Source: Alphaproteobacteria bacterium (GTDB lineage: Bacteria > Pseudomonadota > Alphaproteobacteria > Rhodobacterales > Rhodobacteraceae). From it: DNA of 64,000 nt. The notes under the pieces are model-generated. The model was not told the origin of the DNA. It worked only from the letters and a program-made list of their open reading frames with translations, and made no database searches. Both the position numbers and the translations under genes were made by a program. Below are positions 60,389 to 64,000 of the stretch, in pieces. The stretch covers positions 62,001 through 126,000 of the forward strand of contig JAUHZO010000001.1 of assembly GCA_030425925.1 (NCBI GenBank), read 5' to 3'. Positions within the stretch are counted from its first letter, which is position 1. The number at the start of each line of letters is the position of its first letter.

Positions 60389-61111
60389 ATGCCCAATCCA
60401 ACCGCCGCCATGCTTGTCATCGGGGATGAAATCCTGTCGGGACGCACCCGCGATGCCAACATGCACCACCTGGCGCAGGAATTCACCAAGGCGGGCATCG
60501 ACCTGCGCGAGGTGCGCGTTGTCGCCGATGACCGTCCGGCCATCGTGGCGGCGCTGAACGCGCTGCGGGCCGGGCATGACGTGGTGGTGACCTCGGGCGG
60601 GATCGGGCCCACCCATGACGACATCACCGCCGATTGCGTGGCCGAGGCCTTTGGCGTGGGCATCGACGTGCGCGACGATGCGCGCGCCCTGCTGAGCGCC
60701 CATTACGGGCGTCAGGGGATGGAGGTGAACGCCGCGCGGCTGCGCATGGCGCGCATTCCTGACGGGGCCACGCTGATCGACAATCCGGTTTCGGTTGCGC
60801 CGGGCTTTTCCATCGGCAACGTGCATGTGATGGCGGGGGTGCCCGCGGTGTTCCAGGCCATGGTCGCCAGCGTGGTGCCGACCCTTACCGGGGGCACGCC
60901 GCTCTTGTCCCAGTCGCTGCGGATCATGCGCGGAGAGGGCGACATCGCCGGGCCGCTGGGCGATCTGGCGCGGGCCTGGCCCGATCTGCAGATCGGTTCG
61001 TACCCGTTCCAGCGCGACGGCGTGTACGGTGCCAATGTGGTGATCCGCGGCACAGATTCCGCGCAGCTGGATGCGGCGATGCTCCAGCTGTCGCGCCTGT
61101 TTCCGGACTGA
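60389..61111 (+). CDS. CinA-like molybdopterin-binding-domain protein
   Basis: A 240-residue protein equivalent to the N-terminal half of CinA (MoCF_biosynth domain). MLVIGDEILSGRTRDAN, VVTSGGIGPTHDDITADCVAEAFG and AGVPAVFQAM are signatures. The C-terminal nicotinamide-nucleotide deamidase domain of full CinA is absent, as in the stand-alone form found in alphaproteobacteria and eukaryotic FAD-synthase-like fusions. ADP-ribose pyrophosphatase-like activity is known for related domains; here it is inferred at most. Confidence 0.87.
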   Translation: MPNPTAAMLVIGDEILSGRTRDANMHHLAQEFTKAGIDLREVRVVADDRPAIVAALNALRAGHDVVVTSGGIGPTHDDITADCVAEAFGVGIDVRDDARALLSAHYGRQGMEVNAARLRMARIPDGATLIDNPVSVAPGFSIGNVHVMAGVPAVFQAMVASVVPTLTGGTPLLSQSLRIMRGEGDIAGPLGDLARAWPDLQIGSYPFQRDGVYGANVVIRGTDSAQLDAAMLQLSRLFPD

Positions 61112-61116
61112 GCCCG

Positions 61117-61857
61117 GTGCTGCCCGACCTGCCCCGCCTGTTTGCCGCCATCGACGGCACCTGGCCCGCCGCGGCAATCGTCGAAGCCGGACCGTGGACG
61201 CTGCGCGAGGGGCGCGGCGGCGGCAAGCGCGTCTCGGCCACCACGGCGCGCGGGCCGTGGCGGGTGGATGACGTGGCGGCGGCGGAAAAGGCGATGCGGC
61301 TGATGAGCCAGGTGCCGCTGTTCATGATCCGCCCCGGCGATGCCGAGCTAGACCGCACGCTGGAGGCCATGGGCTATGCCGCCATCGACCGCGTGCATCT
61401 CTGGGTCTGCCCGATCGAAACCCTGACCGACCGCCGCCTGCCCCCGGTGACCGCCTTCACCATCTGGGAGCCGTTGGCCATCATGGCCGAGATCTGGGCC
61501 GAAGGCGGGATCGGCCCGGCGCGGCTGCGGGTGATGGACCGCGCCGCGGGGCCGCGCACAGGGTTGTTCGGCCGGCTGACAGACCAGCCCGCCGGGGCCG
61601 GGTTCTGCGCCATGCATGACGGCATCGCCATGGTCCACGCGCTGGAAATCCGTCCCGAGCACCGGGGCCGCGGCCTGGGCGGATGGCTGATGCGGGCCGC
61701 GGGCCTGTGGGCGCAGCGCCAGGGCGCGCGCTGGATGGCGGTGGCCTGCACCGCTGACAACGCGGCGGCAAACGGACTATACGCCGCCTTGAACATGCAG
61801 GTGGTGGCCCAGTACCACTATCGCAGGCTCAACGAGTTCGAAGAGGACGACACGTGA
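61117..61857 (+). CDS. GNAT family N-acetyltransferase
   Basis: A 246-residue protein with an N-terminal non-catalytic half and a C-terminal GNAT core. EIRPEHRGRGLGGWLMRAAGLWAQRQG is the acetyl-CoA loop with full R-x-x-G-x-G, and ANGLYAALNMQVVAQYHYR the last motif. The start is GTG at 61117. It lies 5 bp after the CinA-like gene and overlaps the AhpD-like gene by 4 bp (GTGA), so the three form one unit. The substrate is unknown. Confidence 0.85.
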   Translation: MLPDLPRLFAAIDGTWPAAAIVEAGPWTLREGRGGGKRVSATTARGPWRVDDVAAAEKAMRLMSQVPLFMIRPGDAELDRTLEAMGYAAIDRVHLWVCPIETLTDRRLPPVTAFTIWEPLAIMAEIWAEGGIGPARLRVMDRAAGPRTGLFGRLTDQPAGAGFCAMHDGIAMVHALEIRPEHRGRGLGGWLMRAAGLWAQRQGARWMAVACTADNAAANGLYAALNMQVVAQYHYRRLNEFEEDDT

Positions 61858-62423
61858 CCAAGGACCTGCCCACCGCTCTCGACCTGCCCATGGTCGACCC
61901 GCTGCCGGAAGACACGCAGCGGTATTTCGACATCTGCCAGGACAAGCTGGGCATGATCCCCAACGTGCTGCGCGCCTATGCCTTCGACATCGAAAAGCTG
62001 AACGCCTTCACGGCGATGTACAACAACCTGATGCTGGCCGACAGCGGGCTGACCAAGCTCGAGCGCGAGATGATCGCGGTGGTGGTGTCCTCGGTCAACC
62101 GCTGCTTCTACTGCCTGACGGCGCATGGCGCGGCGGTCCGGGCGCTGTCGGGCGATCCGAAACTGGGCGAGATGCTGGTGATGAACTGGCGGGTGGCCGA
62201 TCTGAACACGCGCCAGCGCGCGATGCTGGGTTTTGCCGAAAAGATCACCCGGGCGTCGTCCGAGATCGCCGAATACGACCGCGAGGCGCTGCGCGATGCC
62301 GGGTTTTCGGAGCGCGACATCTGGGACATCGCCAATGTCGCGGGCTTTTTCAACATGACCAACCGGGTCGCCAGCGCCACCGACATGCGCCCGAACGATG
62401 ATTACCACGCGCAGGCGCGCTGA
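61854..62423 (+). CDS. AhpD-like peroxidase-related protein (carboxymuconolactone decarboxylase fold)
   Basis: A 189-residue all-helical protein. The redox motif C84-FY-C87-LTA-H91 is the AhpD-type C-x-x-C-x-x-x-H, so a thiol peroxidase or reductase role is plausible. SGLTKLEREMIAVVVSSVNRCFYC is typical of uncharacterised peroxidase-related enzymes. The start is GTG within the GNAT gene end. Its last 26 bp overlap the OmpA-domain gene. Confidence 0.88.
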   Translation: MTKDLPTALDLPMVDPLPEDTQRYFDICQDKLGMIPNVLRAYAFDIEKLNAFTAMYNNLMLADSGLTKLEREMIAVVVSSVNRCFYCLTAHGAAVRALSGDPKLGEMLVMNWRVADLNTRQRAMLGFAEKITRASSEIAEYDREALRDAGFSERDIWDIANVAGFFNMTNRVASATDMRPNDDYHAQAR

Positions 62424-63321
62424 ACCGGTCCTTGTGGCGGCGCTGCTGGCCGGGGGCGTGGCCGCGCAGGACCTGTCGCTGCCCGCGGGGGCCGAAGAGA
62501 CCTTCGGCTTTTCCCGCGACAGCGGGGCCTATGATCTGCCGGTGGGTCCCTGGCATCCCGAGACCGGGCTGCCCACCCGCCGCGTCGAGGGCGGGGTGAC
62601 GATCCAGGCCTTCCGCATCGACAGCGTCGGGCTGACGCCGCAACAAGTGCTGCTGCCGCTGCGCGCGCAATTGCAGGAGGCGGGGTTCCGCGTGCTCCTG
62701 GACTGTCTGGCCGCGGCCTGCGGCGGCTTTGACTTCCGCTTTGCCACCACGGTCCTGCCCGCGCCGCAGATGTATGTGGATCTGAGCGATTTCCACTTTC
62801 TCGCCATGCAGGACGACAGCGGCGCGGCGGTGTCGGTGCTGGCCAGCCGCGACCGCACCGCCGGGTTCGTGCAGATCGTGCGGGCCGGAGGGGGCGACGG
62901 CGACATCCGCACCGATGCCGCCCTGCCCCGGGGCGCCCCGGTGGGCGACATTGCCCACAGGCTGGAGGCCGATGGCCATGTGGTGCTGCCCGATCTGGTC
63001 TTTGGCACCGGCGCCTCCACGCTTGGCTCGGGCGCTGTGGCCTCGCTGGACGCGCTGGCGGGCTATCTGCGCGACTTCCCCGACCGCCGCGTGCTGTTCG
63101 TGGGCCATACCGATGCCACCGGATCGCTGGAGGCCAACCAGGCGGTCAGCCTGCGCCGGGCGCAGGCGGCGGTGGATTACCTGCGCGACCGTCACGACAT
63201 TCCCGCCCGCCAGATCGACGCGCAGGGCGCGGGCTACCTGGCCCCCATCGCGTCGAACCTGACACCCGAGGGGCGCGAGACCAACCGCCGGGTCGAGGCG
63301 GTGCTGCTGTCGACGGAATAG
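62398..63321 (+). CDS. OmpA-domain envelope protein
   Basis: A 307-residue exported protein with a signal peptide (1-23, ending VAA). The middle region (about 30-185) carries two cysteines (LLDCLAAACGG) and is not recognised. The C-terminal OmpA/MotB peptidoglycan-binding domain (about 190-307) has FGTGASTLGS, VLFVGHTDATGSLEANQAVSLRRAQAAVDYL and NRRVEAVLL. It probably anchors the envelope to peptidoglycan. Its start overlaps the AhpD-like gene by 26 bp, which suggests translational coupling. Confidence 0.87.
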   Translation: MITTRRRAEPVLVAALLAGGVAAQDLSLPAGAEETFGFSRDSGAYDLPVGPWHPETGLPTRRVEGGVTIQAFRIDSVGLTPQQVLLPLRAQLQEAGFRVLLDCLAAACGGFDFRFATTVLPAPQMYVDLSDFHFLAMQDDSGAAVSVLASRDRTAGFVQIVRAGGGDGDIRTDAALPRGAPVGDIAHRLEADGHVVLPDLVFGTGASTLGSGAVASLDALAGYLRDFPDRRVLFVGHTDATGSLEANQAVSLRRAQAAVDYLRDRHDIPARQIDAQGAGYLAPIASNLTPEGRETNRRVEAVLLSTE

Positions 63322-63355
63322 ACCTGCGCCGGCCTCTCCTGCCATGCCCGACCTT

Positions 63356-63420
63356 GTCCCGGACATGCTCCGGGACCTCTTGCCGTCGCCGTGCAGGAGG
63401 TCCCGGATCGGGTCCGGGAC
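63356..63420. repeat. GTCCCGG...CCGGGAC inverted repeat, copy 2
   Basis: The left half GTCCCGGACATGCTCCGGGA and the right half AGGTCCCGGATCGGGTCCGG face each other around a 14-bp spacer, as in copy 1 (45503-45570). Positions between GTCCCGG and CCGGGAC vary in a compensated way. It lies between convergent genes. Confidence 0.7.
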
Positions 63421-63430
63421 CCGTGTCGGC

Positions 63431-64000
63431 TCAGAGCCCGAGCGCGGCGGCCATGATGTCGAGGATCCGCGCGTGCACCGCGGCGCGGTCGGTGCCGGCA
63501 GGATCGGTGCAGACGGCATCGTCGTTTTCCTCTTCCAGGATCGCCGCCCCCATCGGCTGGCAGACCGGCAAGACCGAGAAATGTGCGGCGGGCGCGATCC
63601 ATGTCACCCTTGCCTCCGGCAGCAGGTCGGAAAGGCCGCTGGCCTCCACATCGGTGGCATAAAGACGGTCCTCACCCTGCCCAAGCCCGACGATCTGCAC
63701 CGGAACGTCCAGACCGGCGACATCCCCGGGCGCAAGCCCCCAATGCAGGCCCGGGTCGATGGCAAGGACCATGTCCACCCGGTCGTCGGCATAGTCCGCG
63801 TCCCAGAGCCGGGCGTCCAGCGCCGTCAGGTCCACCCCCGCCCGGTCGATGTCGGCGCAATGGGAACTGCGGCCCTGCGCCGCCTTGCAGCTTGCGGCGT
63901 AGCCCGCGAGATTGCCGCGCACCCCGCCCAGCGACAGCGCCGTCCAGCCGCCAAAGGAGAACCCGGCCGCCATCACCGGCCCCGTGGCCATCGGTGCGAA
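63431..64000 (-). CDS. Alpha/beta hydrolase (dienelactone-hydrolase-like), 5' end beyond the window
   Basis: The C-terminal 189 residues of an alpha/beta hydrolase are present; the frame remains open at the right edge, so the gene continues outside. AAGFSFGGWTALSL is the nucleophile elbow (G-F-S-F-G), placed early in the visible part. VDMVLAIDPGLHWGL and PVQIVGLGQGEDRLY lead to the acid residue, and APAAHFSVLPVC carries the catalytic His. Two Cys near 25-40 and an Asp-rich segment are unusual. The substrate is unknown. Confidence 0.82.
   Translation of the reverse strand, partial: FAPMATGPVMAAGFSFGGWTALSLGGVRGNLAGYAASCKAAQGRSSHCADIDRAGVDLTALDARLWDADYADDRVDMVLAIDPGLHWGLAPGDVAGLDVPVQIVGLGQGEDRLYATDVEASGLSDLLPEARVTWIAPAAHFSVLPVCQPMGAAILEEENDDAVCTDPAGTDRAAVHARILDIMAAALGL

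Overview
The window looks like a chromosomal segment of an alphaproteobacterium of the order Rhodobacterales (Rhodobacteraceae/roseobacter type). Evidence is the very high GC content with strong G/C at third codon positions, TTGAC-type -35 promoters, frequent 4-bp ATGA/GTGA gene overlaps, and gene orders typical of that group: nfuA-tsaB-rimI; folK-rpoZ-rel-DUF2062-pdxJ-acpS-lepB-rnc-era-recO; pgsA-moaD-moaE; def-def-def-fmt. Species and genus cannot be fixed from the sequence alone. No rRNA, tRNA, CRISPR array, insertion sequence, integrase or phage gene was recognised. Almost all of the window is ordinary chromosomal coding sequence.

Layout. 1-6 kb: end of a VOC dioxygenase-like gene, a class IV aminotransferase, GNAT, UspA and DinB-like genes. 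Then an iron-sulfur/tRNA-modification unit (nfuA-tsaB-rimI) behind a TTGACG promoter with a good Irr-box candidate, and a BMP-type nucleoside-binding lipoprotein-like receptor gene. 6-16 kb: an orphan choline-binding protein (choX-like), adenine deaminase, a MltB-type lytic transglycosylase, a degenerate receiver protein behind a CtrA-like site, a glutathionyl-hydroquinone reductase, two GlsB-like membrane proteins, and fmt behind three tandem peptide deformylase genes, the last lacking two catalytic residues. A PatB-type lyase follows. 16-24 kb: an AAC(6')-like acetyltransferase of atypical composition, methyltransferases, rnhA, a LysE exporter, ispH, a B12-binding AerR-like protein, a c-type cytochrome and a NYN-domain protein.

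24-40 kb: the conserved housekeeping block from folK to recO. It is interrupted by a small membrane protein, a membrane-anchored alpha/beta hydrolase, an inverted secreted protease with PDZ and beta-helix domains, and a DMT transporter. pgsA-moaD-moaE follow. 40-50 kb: a FadR-type regulator, glnK-amtB with a clear intrinsic terminator, a class A penicillin-binding protein, the mlaA-mlaC lipid-transport pair, and a type I secretion ATPase plus membrane fusion protein. 50-64 kb: a 454-bp non-coding stretch with a tandem 106-bp duplication, then ridA-GDPD-COG3146-phhB, a peroxiredoxin, a ferredoxin-reductase-like flavoprotein with rsmD, a Tat-exported metallo-beta-lactamase-fold protein, sfsA-map, an ICMT-like gene with its tetR partner, a CinA-like domain protein, a GNAT, an AhpD-like protein, an OmpA-domain protein, and the end of an alpha/beta hydrolase.

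The most distinctive non-coding features are several families of short interspersed repeats: tandem double hairpins (four copies with conserved shape but different arm sequences), a GGTATTT...CCAAGAAGAAG element (four copies), a GTCCCGG...CCGGGAC inverted repeat (two copies), CCCTCTCC-type GC hairpins, and three unrelated short tandem repeats placed directly after genes. Functions below are inferred from recognisable motifs and remembered family features; no database search was run.
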